A stretch of DNA of 64,000 nt from Nocardioides panacis (lineage in GTDB: Bacteria; Actinomycetota; Actinomycetes; Propionibacteriales; Nocardioidaceae): contig NZ_CP077062.1 of the NCBI RefSeq assembly GCF_019039255.1, positions 2,108,001 to 2,172,000 on the forward strand. The letters are read 5' to 3'. The notes below the pieces were generated by a model, which did no database searches, was not told the origin of the DNA, and was given only the letters and a program-made list of their open reading frames with translations. Made by a program: the position numbers and the translations under genes. Below are positions 8,541 to 18,321 of this stretch, one piece after another (the first letter of the stretch is position 1; every line of letters begins with the position of its first letter).

Positions 8541-9386
8541 TCAGCGGCGCGTGGGGTCGATGCTGCGGTGGAAGAGCCGGAGCAGGGAGTCGAAGACGAT
8601 CCCGACGATCGAGATCGTGACGATCCCGCTCAGCACGAGTGGGGTCTGCAGGTTCACCCCGGCGTTGTTGATCAGGTAGCCGAGACCGGCGGTGGCCGCG
8701 ATCAGCTCGACCGCGACGATGCTGGTCCAGGCTCCGCCCATGGCCAGGCGCATGCCCGTGATGATCGCCGGCAGCGCGCTGCGCAGGCGAACGGTGACGA
8801 GGGTCCAGAACGGCGTGGCGCCGAGGCTCCGGGCCGCCTGCTCGAGCTCCTTCGGCACCGCGTCGAGCGCCGAGACGGTGGCGATGATCATGATCGGCAC
8901 GACGCCGACCAGGATCAGCAGGAACTTCGAGGTCTCGCCGATGCCGAACCACACGATGAACAGCGGGATGAAGGCCAGCGGGGGCAGCGGGCGGGTGATC
9001 TCGATGAGCGGGTCTACCAGGTGCCGAAGCAGCGGCACGGAGACCATCAAGCCGCCGACGGCCACCCCGATCAGCACCCCGACGCCCCAGCCGACCGCGA
9101 TCCGGCCCACGCTGACCAGCGCGTGCTGCCACAGTGTGTTGCCGACCACGGCCGGGTAGCGGGTGCTCATGTACTCCCAGAAGGTCCTCGCGGTCTCCTG
9201 GACGGTCGGCAGAAGCACCGCGTCGTCCTTGAGGTAGGCCAGCGCCTCCCACAGCAGCAGGGCCAGCACGATGCCGGCGGCGCCGTACAGGAGGCGCGAG
9301 GGCGACGCCGTACGACGGGCGCCGGGCAGCGTGAGCTCGGCAGGCTCCCCGGTGGCACGCGAGGTGGGCACGGTCTGGCTGCTCAT
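8541..9386 (-). CDS. ABC permease of taurine/sulfonate type
   Basis: A 281-residue inner-membrane permease of the TauC/SsuC class with about six hydrophobic segments. The EAA-type loop ELEQAARSLGATPFWTLVTV contacts the ATPase. The conserved PLPPLAFIPLFIVWFG stretch is typical of nitrate/sulfonate/taurine importers. Start at ATG 9386, overlapping the TGA of the ATPase gene as ATGA, which indicates translational coupling. Confidence 0.92.
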   Translation of the reverse strand: MSSQTVPTSRATGEPAELTLPGARRTASPSRLLYGAAGIVLALLLWEALAYLKDDAVLLPTVQETARTFWEYMSTRYPAVVGNTLWQHALVSVGRIAVGWGVGVLIGVAVGGLMVSVPLLRHLVDPLIEITRPLPPLAFIPLFIVWFGIGETSKFLLILVGVVPIMIIATVSALDAVPKELEQAARSLGATPFWTLVTVRLRSALPAIITGMRLAMGGAWTSIVAVELIAATAGLGYLINNAGVNLQTPLVLSGIVTISIVGIVFDSLLRLFHRSIDPTRR

Positions 9387-10174
9387 GCGTGGCTCTCTTC
9401 CAGCGCCTCGCGCACCTGGCGCTTGAGGTGGACGAACTCGAGGGTGTCGGTCAGCTCGAGCTCCCGCGGACGTGGCAGGTCGATGTCGAAGACGGCCCGG
9501 GTGCGTCCCGGCGTACCGGACATGACGCAGATCCGGTCGCCGAGCAGGACCGCCTCCTCCACGTCGTGAGTGACGAAGACGACCGTCATCCGGTCGCGCT
9601 CCCACAGGTGGAGCAGGAACTTCTGCATCGCGACCCGAGTGATCGCGTCGAGCGCGCCGAACGGCTCGTCCATCAGCAGCACCCGTGGCTGGTTGACCAG
9701 CACTCGTGCGAACGCCGCCCGGTGGCGCATGCCGCCGGAGAGCTCGTGCGGGTAGGCGTCCTGGGACCGGCCGAGCCCGACCGTGTCGAGCAGGCCGACC
9801 GCGCGACGCCGTACGTCGTCGCCGCGCTCGTGACGGGCCCGCGGTCCGTAGAGGACGTTGTCGAGCGTCGTGAGCCAGGGGAACAACATCGGCGTCTGGA
9901 ACAGCACCCCGCGCTCCGGACCCGGCCCCTTGACCGGCACGCCGTCGACCGCGAGCTCGCCGCTGTCGGGCTCCGAGAACCCGGCCAGCAGGTTCAGCAA
10001 CGTGGACTTGCCGCAGCCCGACGGGCCGAGCAGGCAGAGGAACTCACCGGGCCGGACGTCGAGGTCGAAGCCGTCGAGCGCCAGCCTCTCGCGGGCCTTG
10101 CGCGACCGGCCGGCGAACGACTTGCGAACGTTGCGGACCGAGACGGCGCCTTGCTCCGTGGCGATCGCGGTCAC
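9383..10174 (-). CDS. ABC ATP-binding protein of taurine/sulfonate type
   Basis: A 263-residue cytoplasmic ATPase for the importer. It has Walker A GPSGCGKST, a Q-loop FQTPMLFPWLT, signature LSGGMRHRAAFAR (Met instead of the usual Gln), Walker B VLLMDEPFGALD and H-loop VTHD. Start chosen at GTG 10174, which overlaps the TGA of the binding-protein gene as GTGA and has GGACGG at a suitable distance; a GTG at 10183 would put that site too close. Confidence 0.93.
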   Translation of the reverse strand: MTAIATEQGAVSVRNVRKSFAGRSRKARERLALDGFDLDVRPGEFLCLLGPSGCGKSTLLNLLAGFSEPDSGELAVDGVPVKGPGPERGVLFQTPMLFPWLTTLDNVLYGPRARHERGDDVRRRAVGLLDTVGLGRSQDAYPHELSGGMRHRAAFARVLVNQPRVLLMDEPFGALDAITRVAMQKFLLHLWERDRMTVVFVTHDVEEAVLLGDRICVMSGTPGRTRAVFDIDLPRPRELELTDTLEFVHLKRQVREALEESHA

Positions 10175-11205
10175 TTGTCGCACCCGTCCTTCAGCGCCTT
10201 GGCGGCGTAGCTGCCGTCGACGTGCGAGGTGATCTGGGCCGAGGTGGGGGCCGTCTTGGTGCGTCCCTGGTCGACCAAGAACTGACCGGTGAGCGCGTAG
10301 GCCTTCTCCAGCTCGCCGCCCTTGGCGAGCAGGGCGGTCTGGTCGGAGGCGGAGACGAACGGGATCACCTTGGTGGCGGCGAGCGCCTCGTCCGGCTTGG
10401 CCCCGACGATCTTCGCAGCAGTGGTGATGTAGGTGTCGGCGTCCGGGCCCGTGGCGACGGTCTGGGCCTTCATCACCTGGCAGACCACCTGCTGGACGAC
10501 CTCGGGGTTCTGCTTCGCGAAGTCGTCGGTCACCCCCAGCACGTTGATCGACGGGTAGCCGAGCTTGGCGATCTCCTCCGCGGTCACCACCTGACGCCCG
10601 CCGGCGTTGTCCTTCAGGTCGATCGCCTGGGCAATCTCGACGTACCCGGCGTCGATCCTCTTGGCCTTGTACGCCGCGGCGATTGCAGCCTCGCTCGGGA
10701 AGCCGACGACCTTCGCCGTGTCCTCGAGGCCCTGGGACTTGAGCCAGCCTCGGATCTCGAAGTCCTCCGAGGAGCCCTGCAGCGCGCCGATCGTCTTCCC
10801 GGCCAGGTCGGCGTTCGTCTTGACCGACGCCGGGACGACGAGCTGGGCCGCGTCGTAGTAGAGGCCGTAGATCACTTTCAGCTTGGTGTCGGTACTGATC
10901 GCGCCCACGACCGGCGGGTTCCCGACCCCTGCCACGAACGGGAACGCGCCACCGCGCAGCTCGGCCAGGCCGGCAACGCCTGAGTCAATCGGGGTGAGCT
11001 TGATCGTGGCGTCGACCTTGTCGGCCAGGCTGGGATTCCCGGCCACCAGGACCTCGGGTCCGATGGTCGCGCTCTGGAAGTAGCCGATGCCGATCTCGGT
11101 GTCCCCACCGCTGGCGGAGCTTGCGGAGCTGGTCGAGCTGCACGCGGCGAGCAGGACGAGTGCGGAGCTCGTGACGAGTGAGGCGAGCAGGGGCTTGGTG
11201 CGCAT
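10171..11205 (-). CDS. Substrate-binding lipoprotein of taurine/sulfonate ABC importer
   Basis: A 344-residue lipoprotein: signal peptide with lipobox LLAAC, then a Ser/Ala-rich linker and a NMT1/TauA-like domain (IGYFQSATIGPEVLVAGNP). It binds the substrate outside the cell and delivers it to the permease. First gene of a tightly coupled operon binding protein - ATPase - permease - dioxygenase. Taurine or another sulfonate is the likely ligand, inferred mainly from the dioxygenase partner. Confidence 0.9.
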   Translation of the reverse strand: MRTKPLLASLVTSSALVLLAACSSTSSASSASGGDTEIGIGYFQSATIGPEVLVAGNPSLADKVDATIKLTPIDSGVAGLAELRGGAFPFVAGVGNPPVVGAISTDTKLKVIYGLYYDAAQLVVPASVKTNADLAGKTIGALQGSSEDFEIRGWLKSQGLEDTAKVVGFPSEAAIAAAYKAKRIDAGYVEIAQAIDLKDNAGGRQVVTAEEIAKLGYPSINVLGVTDDFAKQNPEVVQQVVCQVMKAQTVATGPDADTYITTAAKIVGAKPDEALAATKVIPFVSASDQTALLAKGGELEKAYALTGQFLVDQGRTKTAPTSAQITSHVDGSYAAKALKDGCDK

Positions 11206-11269
11206 GGTTCTCCTTGGGCGGCGGATCGGGGTCGGACAGGTCCCGCCGTCCCGAGCGGCTGGGTCGATT

Positions 11270-11325
11270 TACCGTGGAAGGCTAAACCCTATTGACTTAC
11301 AAGACATTGAGGGACACGTCTCGTT
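11270..11325 (-). promoter_or_regulatory. AT-richer candidate promoter/operator of the sulfonate operon
   Basis: About 65-120 bases before the binding-protein ATG, the DNA is clearly less GC-rich than its surroundings (plus-strand text CTATTGACTTACAAGACATT). This is the only such patch between this operon and the rightward gene at 11477. No clean -10/-35 pair could be fixed, so the exact promoter is unassigned. Confidence 0.3.
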
Positions 11326-11476
11326 ATTCGGACTCCCGGGGGCCGGAGGTGGCCACGCGAGCGAGCCATGACCTGGAGCGTGTTCTGCACCAGTACTACC
11401 CCGAGGACGAGTGCGTTCCGCGCCACCGTGCCCCAGACTGAAGCGCCCGCCTGTCGTCACACAAAGAGGGGCTGCC

Positions 11477-11851
11477 GTGCTTGCCACGAGCGACGTGATC
11501 GCATTCGCGCCCACCACCGACTTGGCCAGGGCACGGTCCTTCTACGAAACCGCTCTCGGACTTTCCGTCGTTGACGAGAACGCCTACGCGGTCGTGTTCG
11601 ACGCTCACGGCACGATGCTGCGCGTCACCGCCGTGGCAGAGGTAGCTCACCCCGGCTACACGGTGCTCGGCTGGCAGGTGACTGGCATGAACGAGGTCGT
11701 CAGCGGGCTCGAATCCCTCGGCGTCGTGTTCGCCCGATACGAAGGGATGGAGCAGGACGCCCATGGCGTGTGGACGACTCCGAACGGCGATCGCGTCGCA
11801 TGGTTCACCGATCCCGACGGAAACGTCCTGTCCCTCACCGAGTTCAGGTAG
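11477..11851 (+). CDS. VOC (glyoxalase/bleomycin-resistance fold) protein
   Basis: A 124-residue single VOC module: beta-alpha-beta start DVIAFAPTTDLARARSFYET, and an end VAWFTDPDGNVLSLTEF typical of the family. Start set at GTG 11477, which has AGAGGGG five to six bases upstream; an upstream in-frame start at 11411 would add unmatched residues. The substrate cannot be predicted. It stands alone. Confidence 0.85.
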   Translation: MLATSDVIAFAPTTDLARARSFYETALGLSVVDENAYAVVFDAHGTMLRVTAVAEVAHPGYTVLGWQVTGMNEVVSGLESLGVVFARYEGMEQDAHGVWTTPNGDRVAWFTDPDGNVLSLTEFR

Positions 11852-12025
11852 ACCTCCAACTCTGCCGCGATCCGGTCGTCCCTGAGGTGCGCGTGGTAGC
11901 CCGTACGTAGCCGGCCCCTCGCGCGCCCAATGCCCGCGAGCGGTTCGCCGCCCGTTCATTCTCGGTACCTCCCGCGGTCGAACAACCCTCCTAGCCTCGG
12001 CCGGGTCCTAGCGGGAGGAACCCCA

Positions 12026-12979
12026 ATGAAACGGACCCCGGCCGCTCGGGCGCGCGGGATCAGCAAGTACTACGGCAACCTCGTCGCTCTGGACGGCGTC
12101 GACCTCGATGTCGAACCGGGGCAGGTCCATGGGCTGGTCGGTCCCAACGGCGCGGGTAAGACGACGCTGCTGGGTCTCCTCCTCGGCGTGGCGACAGCGG
12201 ACGCGGGCACACTCGAGATTCTCGGCCGGCCGGTGGGACGCCCGCTCGCGATCGCCGACGGAGTCGCCGGCTTCGTCGACGGCCCCGGCCTCTACCCGTC
12301 GCTGACTGCCCGACAGAACCTGACCGCGGTCGCCTCGCTCCGCGGCATCCGCTCCGGACGTCCTCACCACGTCGACACCGCCCTCGAGCAGGCCGGGCTG
12401 ACCGACGTCGCCGACGTGCGCGTGCGCGGCTACTCGCTGGGGATGCGTCAGCGGTTGGGCCTGGCGGCAGCACTGCTCACCCGCCCACACCTGCTCATCC
12501 TCGATGAACCCTCGAACGGGCTCGACCCCGACGGCACGCGCCACGTCCATCGGCTCATCAACGAGCTCACGGACGCCGGCGTGGCGGTCGTCCTCTCCAG
12601 CCACCGGATGGACGACCTGGCCTCGCTGTGCGCCGAGGTGACGATCCTCGTGACGGGACGAGTCGTCTTCGCGGGCCCGGTCGAGAAGCTGGCTGCGGAG
12701 AGCGGTGAGCTGGACTACAGGCTCCAGACCTCCGACCCGGTCCGAGCCCGCGCGATCGCCGCAAGCACGCCGCACATCCGCCTGCACGGACCCGCCCGGG
12801 ATCGGCCACACTCCGAGGCGCTCGTGCTCAGCGGCCCGGTGCGATCGGTGGACGTCCTGGTGGCCCGGCTCGCCGACGCCGGTGTCGCCCTCCGCGGGCT
12901 GGCCCCGGTGATCACCCCGCTCGAGGCCGCGTTCCTCGCCCTCACCGGCGGCCAGGCCGACCCTGACGGTGCGGCATGA
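12026..12979 (+). CDS. ABC exporter ATPase, first paralogous module
   Basis: A 317-residue ATPase of the antibiotic/multidrug exporter type (BcrA/CcmA-like). It has Walker A GPNGAGKTT, signature YSLGMRQRLGLA, Walker B LLILDEPSNGLDPDG and H-loop SSHRMDD. Start ATG 12026 with GGGAGGAA six bases upstream. The gene overlaps the permease gene by four bases (ATGA). It is paralogous to the ATPase at 20913-21878: both share DGVAGFVDGPGLYP / DGVAGFIESPKFYP and the same C-terminal layout. It presumably powers the fused permease next door. Confidence 0.93.
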   Translation: MKRTPAARARGISKYYGNLVALDGVDLDVEPGQVHGLVGPNGAGKTTLLGLLLGVATADAGTLEILGRPVGRPLAIADGVAGFVDGPGLYPSLTARQNLTAVASLRGIRSGRPHHVDTALEQAGLTDVADVRVRGYSLGMRQRLGLAAALLTRPHLLILDEPSNGLDPDGTRHVHRLINELTDAGVAVVLSSHRMDDLASLCAEVTILVTGRVVFAGPVEKLAAESGELDYRLQTSDPVRARAIAASTPHIRLHGPARDRPHSEALVLSGPVRSVDVLVARLADAGVALRGLAPVITPLEAAFLALTGGQADPDGAA

Positions 12980-14313
12980 CCACCACCGCGGTGCCGACCG
13001 ACGCGCTGGACCGGGCGGCGCCGCTGCTTGCCGGCTGCCGGTTCGAGCTCACCAAGCTGCTCACCCAGTGGCGGATCCGCCTCATCCTGCTGGCCTGCCT
13101 GGTCGCACCCGGCTGCTTCGTCGCGGTCATCGGCTCGCAGTCGTCGCTGCCGACGGACACGGTCTTCGGTCGCGCGATGCACGCCACCGGCTGGGCCGGA
13201 CCGCTGGTGGTCCTTGCGTTCGCGTGCAGCTGGGGCCTGCCCTTGCTGACCTCGCTGGTCGGCGGCGACGTCTTCGCGGTCGAGGACCGGCTCGGCACCT
13301 GGCGGCACCTCCTCGTCGCGGTCAGGTCCCCGCGCAGGATCTTCCTTGCCAAGGCGGTCGCCAGCCTCACCGTCATCGTGCTCTTGATGACCGCCCTGTG
13401 CGCCTCGGGCGTCGCCGGCGGACTACTCGCGGTCGGGAGCCACCCGCTCACCGGGCTCGACGGCCACACCCTCGCGTCCGCCGAGGCGGCTCGAGTGGTC
13501 CTGGTCGCCTGGGTGTGCGTGCTGCCGCCCACGCTCGCGTTCGCCGCCGTCGGCCTGCTCGGCTCGGTCGTGCTCGGTCGCTCGCCGATGGGGTTGCTGG
13601 TGCCTGCCCTGCTCGCCCTGGCGATGAACCTCGTGCTGCTGCTGCCGGTCCCGGTCGCCGTCCGGCTCGCGCTGCCGAGCAACGCCTTCCTCGCCTGGCG
13701 CGGCCTGTTCACCGAGCCCGCACGGACCGGGCCGCTGCTCATCGGCATCGCCGTCAGCCTCGCCTGGGCCGCGGTCGCGACCGCTCTGGCGTACCTGCTG
13801 TTCGTGCGCCGTGACTTCACCGACCTCGCCTACGACGGCGCCGGCCGGCGAGCCCTGGTCACGGCGGTGCTCCCGCTGGCCGCGCTCGTCGCGGTCACCG
13901 CCCTCGTCGTCGCCGCTGCCACCTCGGGCGCCGGGTCGGGTATCGGCCGGCACAAGCTCGAGGCCGCCCTGACGACCGCCTACGCCCACCTCTACCGGCT
14001 GCAGACCGAGCAGCTGCACCGGCCCGCGGTGACCGAGGCCGACCTGCACGCCAGCGCCGCCTGCGACAAGGGCGGAGACCGGGTGGCCGATCGCGGTCCC
14101 GGCAACGACTGGCGGTGCGTCGTGTCCTGGCGGCTGCCCGGCTCGACCGCCGAGGGCTCCGCGATCTACCAGCTCGACGTGACCGCGGAGGGGCGGTACG
14201 TCGCGGACGGAGACGGACCGAAGGAGGTGAACGGCTTCTTCTCGGTGCGCACCCCGTCCGGCGACGCACCCAACCCGCTGTGGCAGTTCGACGGCTACGT
14301 CGACCTGCTCTGA
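12976..14313 (+). CDS. ABC-2 type permease fused to an extracellular CDK...DWxC domain
   Basis: A 445-residue fusion. Residues 1-285 form a six-segment ABC-2 permease. An extra membrane helix (about 295-315) is followed by an outside domain (about 320-445). The permease half matches the protein at 20029-20916 (QSSLPTDTVFGR vs QSRPPKDTLFGR; GDVFAVEDRLGTW vs GDVFASEDQHGTW). The outside domain matches the separate protein at 19239-20024 (LHASAACDKGGDRVADRGPG vs LHAKAMCDKHGPDVADVGPG). Coupled to the ATPase by ATGA. The exported substrate is unknown. The fused/unfused pair indicates that the domain works at the outer face of the transporter. Confidence 0.88.
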   Translation: MTTTAVPTDALDRAAPLLAGCRFELTKLLTQWRIRLILLACLVAPGCFVAVIGSQSSLPTDTVFGRAMHATGWAGPLVVLAFACSWGLPLLTSLVGGDVFAVEDRLGTWRHLLVAVRSPRRIFLAKAVASLTVIVLLMTALCASGVAGGLLAVGSHPLTGLDGHTLASAEAARVVLVAWVCVLPPTLAFAAVGLLGSVVLGRSPMGLLVPALLALAMNLVLLLPVPVAVRLALPSNAFLAWRGLFTEPARTGPLLIGIAVSLAWAAVATALAYLLFVRRDFTDLAYDGAGRRALVTAVLPLAALVAVTALVVAAATSGAGSGIGRHKLEAALTTAYAHLYRLQTEQLHRPAVTEADLHASAACDKGGDRVADRGPGNDWRCVVSWRLPGSTAEGSAIYQLDVTAEGRYVADGDGPKEVNGFFSVRTPSGDAPNPLWQFDGYVDLL

Positions 14314-14345
14314 TCCCGATCGTCTCCTGAAGGGAACCACCCACC

Positions 14346-17123
14346 ATGCACGCTGTACGTCAGCGCAGACAAGTGACCGGCGTCCGTCCCGGGCTCCTCG
14401 CACAACCCAGGCTGAGGCTCGTCCTCGCCGGCACCGCGGCCCTCGCGGTCGTCGGCAGCGGGGCCGCCTACGGCACAACCACGATCTTCGGCGAGAACGT
14501 GGTCGGGCAGGAGTACGCCAACGGCCTGCAGATCTCCTCCGACCAGATCCTCAAGCCGCTCGGTGAGCGGCTGATGACGCCGTACGGCAAGTTCATGGGC
14601 AGCACGGTCAGCCCGGACGGCCGCTTCCTGGTGACCACCTCCAACGACCGCTCGGTGTCGCTCCAGGTCTTCGACCTCTCGACCTACCGGCTCATCTGGC
14701 GAGCCGGCACCGCCTCGGGCGTCAACCTCCGGCTCACCGACAACACCGTCGGCCAGGAGGGACCGGCGTACTCGCCGGACGGCGCGTACCTGTTCATGCC
14801 GAACGCCACCGGCATCAGCCGGTTCCCGGTGAACCCCGACGGCACCCTGGCGGCCCCGACCAAGTTCTCCCTCCCGACCGTCGACGGCAAGCGGGCCCTG
14901 ACCGGCGGCCTGACGTTCTCCGCCGACGGCAACACCCTGTACGCCGCCGTCAACGGCCAGAACACGGTCGTCGCGATCGACCCGGCCACAGGCCTCACCA
15001 CGCGCAGCTGGAACGTCGGCATCGCCCCCCGCCAGGTGAAGCTCGTCGGCGACAAGCTGTACGTCACCAACGAGGGCGGTCGACCCGCGACGGCCGGTGA
15101 GGCCACCCAGGACTCCTACGGCACCGCGGTGCCCGCCGACCCCACCTTGGGCACCTCCACCCACGGCACGCTCAGCGTCATCGACCCGACCGCCGCGGGC
15201 GGTGCCGTCGGCACGATCAAGGTGGGCCTGCACCCGACCGCGATGTACACCAGAGGCACGGTGCTGTACGTCGCCAACACCAACGACGACACCGTCTCGG
15301 TCGTGGACACGATCCGGGACCGCGTCGTGCAGACCGTCGCGACCCAGCCGTGGCGCGGGTCGAAGGTCGGCTACGAACCGACCGGCATGACGGTGCAGGG
15401 CGGCCGACTGCTGGTCAGTCTCGGCCGCGCCAACGCGATCGCCGTCTACAAGCTCGGGAAGGGCCCGCTCGACCCGGTCAGCTACGTCGGGCTGGTGCCC
15501 ACCGACTACTACCCCGAGGACGTCTTCACCGTCGGCGGCGGGACCGTGGTCGCGAACCGCCGCGGTATCGACGCGCGCGGACAGAAGATCACGTCCAACC
15601 AGGGGTACGGCACCACACCGGCAACGGCGTACGGCACGCACGGCACCACCGCCTCGCTGACCCGGTTCACGCTCCCCAGTGACGGGACCATCCGCGACAC
15701 GTACACCCCGCAGGTGTTCGCCCAGAACGGCTGGGGTGACGCGGACACCGACGTGAAGCACGCCAGCGGTGGCCGGGCTGTCCCGGCGGTGCCAGTCCCG
15801 CGGCGGATCGGCGATCCCTCGACCATCAAGCACGTCTTCCTGGTGGTCAAGGAGAACCGGACCTACGACCAGGTGTACGGCGACATGCCCGAGGGAAACG
15901 GCGACGCGACCCTCGCGCAGTTCGGCCAGCAGACGACGCCCAACCAGCACGCGCTGGCCCGCCAGTTCGGCCTGTACGACAACACCTACGACGTCGGCAC
16001 CAACTCCGCGGAGGGCCACAACTGGCTGATGCAGGGCGACAACCCGGAGTACACCGAGTCCAGCGCCGGCGAGTACACCCGCTCCTACGACACCGAGGAG
16101 GACGTCCTGGGTCACCAACGCTCCGGCTTCCTCTGGACCGCGATCCAGGCGGCGAACCGGACGGCCCGCAACTACGGCGAGTTCGAGTACACCGAAGGCA
16201 AGCCGTCGGGCTCCTGGCAGCAGTACTACTGCGCGGTGAAGAGCGTGGAGAGCGGCGGTGACCCCGCCCAGCTCACCACCCCGGAGCTGAAGGGCAACTA
16301 CGGGTCGGTCATCCCCTCGCTGAACGCGATCACCGACCCGCTCGCCCCGCCGTTCGACCTGTCGATCCCGGACGTGTACCGCTCCCAGATCTGGAAGCAT
16401 GACTTCCAGCGGAACGGTCCGGCCGACTTCCAGATGCTGTGGCTCTCGAGCGACCACACCGGCGGCCCCTCGACCCCCCGTGCCGCCGTGGCCGACGGCG
16501 ACCTCGCGGTGGGCAACGTGGTCGACACCATCTCGCACAGCAAGTACTGGAAGAACTCCGCGATCTTCGTGGTCGAGGACGACAGCCAGGCCGGTGTCGA
16601 CCACGTCGACGGCCACCGGGCACCCATCCAGGTGATCAGCCCCTGGGCGGCCCACGGCAAGACGATCTCGACGTACTACTCGCAGATCTCGATGGTCCGC
16701 ACCATCGAGCAGATCCTCGGCGCGGAGCCGCTGAACCAGAAGGTCGCCGCAGCGACCCCGATGTTCGACGCGTTCCGGTCCAGGGCGGACAACACACCCT
16801 TCACCAGGGTGCCCAACCAGATCCCGCTGACCGAGAACGTCAACCCCGCTCCCCTCTGTGGACCGGACTCGCCGGCGGGCGCGCCGGCGGCCCCCACCGT
16901 GGGGGCAGCAGACGCTCCGACCGCGAAGGCCTGGGGCACCTGGGCCCAGAAGCAACACTTCACCGGCCGCCAGGCCAAGGCCGACTACGCCCACCCCGAG
17001 CTGATGAACCGCTACACGTGGTACCAGACGCACAACTGGAAGACGCCCTACCCCGGCGACCCGAAGGTGTACCTCCCCGAGCAGGTGCCGGGCGGTTACA
17101 TCCCGTCACCGGAGACCGACTGA
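14346..17123 (+). CDS. Secreted beta-propeller/phosphoesterase fusion protein
   Basis: A 925-residue exported protein. After an N-terminal hydrophobic signal or anchor (about 25-45) come YVTN-type beta-propeller repeats (about 70-430; VSPDGRFLVTTSNDRSV, LYVANTNDDTVSVVDT). A phosphoesterase domain follows (from about 490, HVFLVVKENRTYDQVYGDM), of the family related to acid phosphatases and phospholipase C. It lies 32 bases after the fused permease with AAGGGAA as ribosome site, so it belongs to the first exporter module. Substrate unknown; a cell-envelope phosphodiester or phosphomonoester is a guess. Confidence 0.9.
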   Translation: MHAVRQRRQVTGVRPGLLAQPRLRLVLAGTAALAVVGSGAAYGTTTIFGENVVGQEYANGLQISSDQILKPLGERLMTPYGKFMGSTVSPDGRFLVTTSNDRSVSLQVFDLSTYRLIWRAGTASGVNLRLTDNTVGQEGPAYSPDGAYLFMPNATGISRFPVNPDGTLAAPTKFSLPTVDGKRALTGGLTFSADGNTLYAAVNGQNTVVAIDPATGLTTRSWNVGIAPRQVKLVGDKLYVTNEGGRPATAGEATQDSYGTAVPADPTLGTSTHGTLSVIDPTAAGGAVGTIKVGLHPTAMYTRGTVLYVANTNDDTVSVVDTIRDRVVQTVATQPWRGSKVGYEPTGMTVQGGRLLVSLGRANAIAVYKLGKGPLDPVSYVGLVPTDYYPEDVFTVGGGTVVANRRGIDARGQKITSNQGYGTTPATAYGTHGTTASLTRFTLPSDGTIRDTYTPQVFAQNGWGDADTDVKHASGGRAVPAVPVPRRIGDPSTIKHVFLVVKENRTYDQVYGDMPEGNGDATLAQFGQQTTPNQHALARQFGLYDNTYDVGTNSAEGHNWLMQGDNPEYTESSAGEYTRSYDTEEDVLGHQRSGFLWTAIQAANRTARNYGEFEYTEGKPSGSWQQYYCAVKSVESGGDPAQLTTPELKGNYGSVIPSLNAITDPLAPPFDLSIPDVYRSQIWKHDFQRNGPADFQMLWLSSDHTGGPSTPRAAVADGDLAVGNVVDTISHSKYWKNSAIFVVEDDSQAGVDHVDGHRAPIQVISPWAAHGKTISTYYSQISMVRTIEQILGAEPLNQKVAAATPMFDAFRSRADNTPFTRVPNQIPLTENVNPAPLCGPDSPAGAPAAPTVGAADAPTAKAWGTWAQKQHFTGRQAKADYAHPELMNRYTWYQTHNWKTPYPGDPKVYLPEQVPGGYIPSPETD

Positions 17124-17241
17124 CACCGGCCACGCGCGCCGTAGTGGGACGGCGGCGCCAGGACGGTTCCTGGACCGAAGACGGCGCTGACGAGTGGGGT
17201 GTGGCTGGGCTGCTGATCCCCCGTGACCGCGCGTGAACGGG

Positions 17242-17745
17242 CTATCGGAGCCAGCGGTGGTGCGAGGGCCGACCGACGGTGGTGGCCCGTCGGGCGATCT
17301 CGGCGCGCAGTGCGGCAGGGGTCGATGCCTCACGTCCTTGCAGCCGCCAGAGCAGCGGCTCGTCCCCTCCGTCCAGGAACGCCTGCTCGCCGGCCTCGAA
17401 CAGCACCCGCTGCGTGAGCAGGCAGTCCTCGTGCTCGACCAGGACGGTCTGCTCCTCGTCGGCGCGGTGGTCGGCGGCGTCCGTCCAGGGCGGGAGATCG
17501 GTGAACCTCTCCATGCGCCGGACGAACGCGTCGTACTCCGGGCTGTCGAGGTAGGCGAGCGACGCGTGCATGCTCGCGCGGTAGTGATCCTGCAGATGCA
17601 CGGCGACCCGGGTCCGCGTCCGGGAGCCGTCGCGGTCCGGGCCCTCGTCCTGGAGCAGGGCGTCGATGCGACTTCGTACGCTCTCGGCGTCACGAGACTC
17701 GCTGACCGCCGCCGCGGTGCCCCTCAGCTCCCGCACGAGACGCAC
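17242..17745 (-). CDS. CHAD-like protein, apparently only the C-terminal half
   Basis: A 167-residue helical protein. VRELRGTAAAVSESRDAESV resembles the middle CHAD motif (LRxLxxxLGxxRDxxV), and LAYLDSPEYDAFVRRMERF fits the following helices. The usual N-terminal half with the His/Arg-rich motif is missing. CHAD domains bind polyphosphate. Either this is a truncated copy or a divergent short form. Its start codon is GTG and no good ribosome site is visible. Confidence 0.5.
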   Translation of the reverse strand: MRLVRELRGTAAAVSESRDAESVRSRIDALLQDEGPDRDGSRTRTRVAVHLQDHYRASMHASLAYLDSPEYDAFVRRMERFTDLPPWTDAADHRADEEQTVLVEHEDCLLTQRVLFEAGEQAFLDGGDEPLLWRLQGREASTPAALRAEIARRATTVGRPSHHRWLR

Positions 17746-17901
17746 CGTAGCGACTCCAGGTGAACAACGGCAACCTGCGCGCAGATGAACATTCGGAGTT
17801 ACCCGCCCGTACGCGGGACCGGTCCTGGTCGAGCGGGAGGCGGTGGCCCGGCTGGTCCCGCAGAGGAACCGGCGGTCACGGGCTCCCGTCTGACCCGGTG
17901 C

Positions 17902-18321
17902 TCACTGCAGGGCGGCGAGCAGCTCTGCTTTCGACTTCCGCGACAGGCCGGGGATCCCCCGACGACGGGCTTCCGCGCGCAGCTCGGCAACGGTCCAGGT
18001 GCCGTCGGGGCCCTTCGCACCGGGCGCGGCATCCACCGAGGCCACCTGCCCCGGGCGTGCTGAAGCCACCTCGATCGGGGCCGGAGGGACCTCGACACGA
18101 GACGCCGCCTCCGCGCTGACAGTCGCCTTCCTCTCCTTCTTCAGGCGCTTCTCCGCCAGCTTGAGTCGAGCCTGGAGGTCGGCGGTGACGGCCTCCGCCT
18201 TGACCGCGCGCTTCTTCCACTTGTCGCGCTTCGACTCCGCGCTCGCCAGCCGGGACCGGAGCATCTTGACCTCTGCCTTGTCAGGCTTGGCCGAGCTCGA
18301 CTTGACCTTCTTCGTCGCCAT
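17902..18321 (-). CDS. Lys-rich coiled-coil protein with C-terminal SAP/Rho-N-like motif
   Basis: A 139-residue protein. The first 70 residues are very rich in Lys, Arg, Glu and Ala and should form a coiled coil (EVKMLRSRLASAESKRDKWK). The C-terminus (WTVAELRAEARRRGIPGLSR plus KSKAELLAAL) looks like the helix-extended-helix motif of SAP or Rho N-terminal domains, which bind nucleic acid. A role as a nucleoid or RNA-associated protein is inferred. Start ATG 18321 has GGAGGAG a few bases upstream. Confidence 0.75.
   Translation of the reverse strand: MATKKVKSSSAKPDKAEVKMLRSRLASAESKRDKWKKRAVKAEAVTADLQARLKLAEKRLKKERKATVSAEAASRVEVPPAPIEVASARPGQVASVDAAPGAKGPDGTWTVAELRAEARRRGIPGLSRKSKAELLAALQ

Noticed and set aside
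14295-17033. A 912-residue leftward open frame
   Set aside because: It is antisense to the beta-propeller/phosphoesterase gene, which has full family motifs, a ribosome site and a signal peptide.
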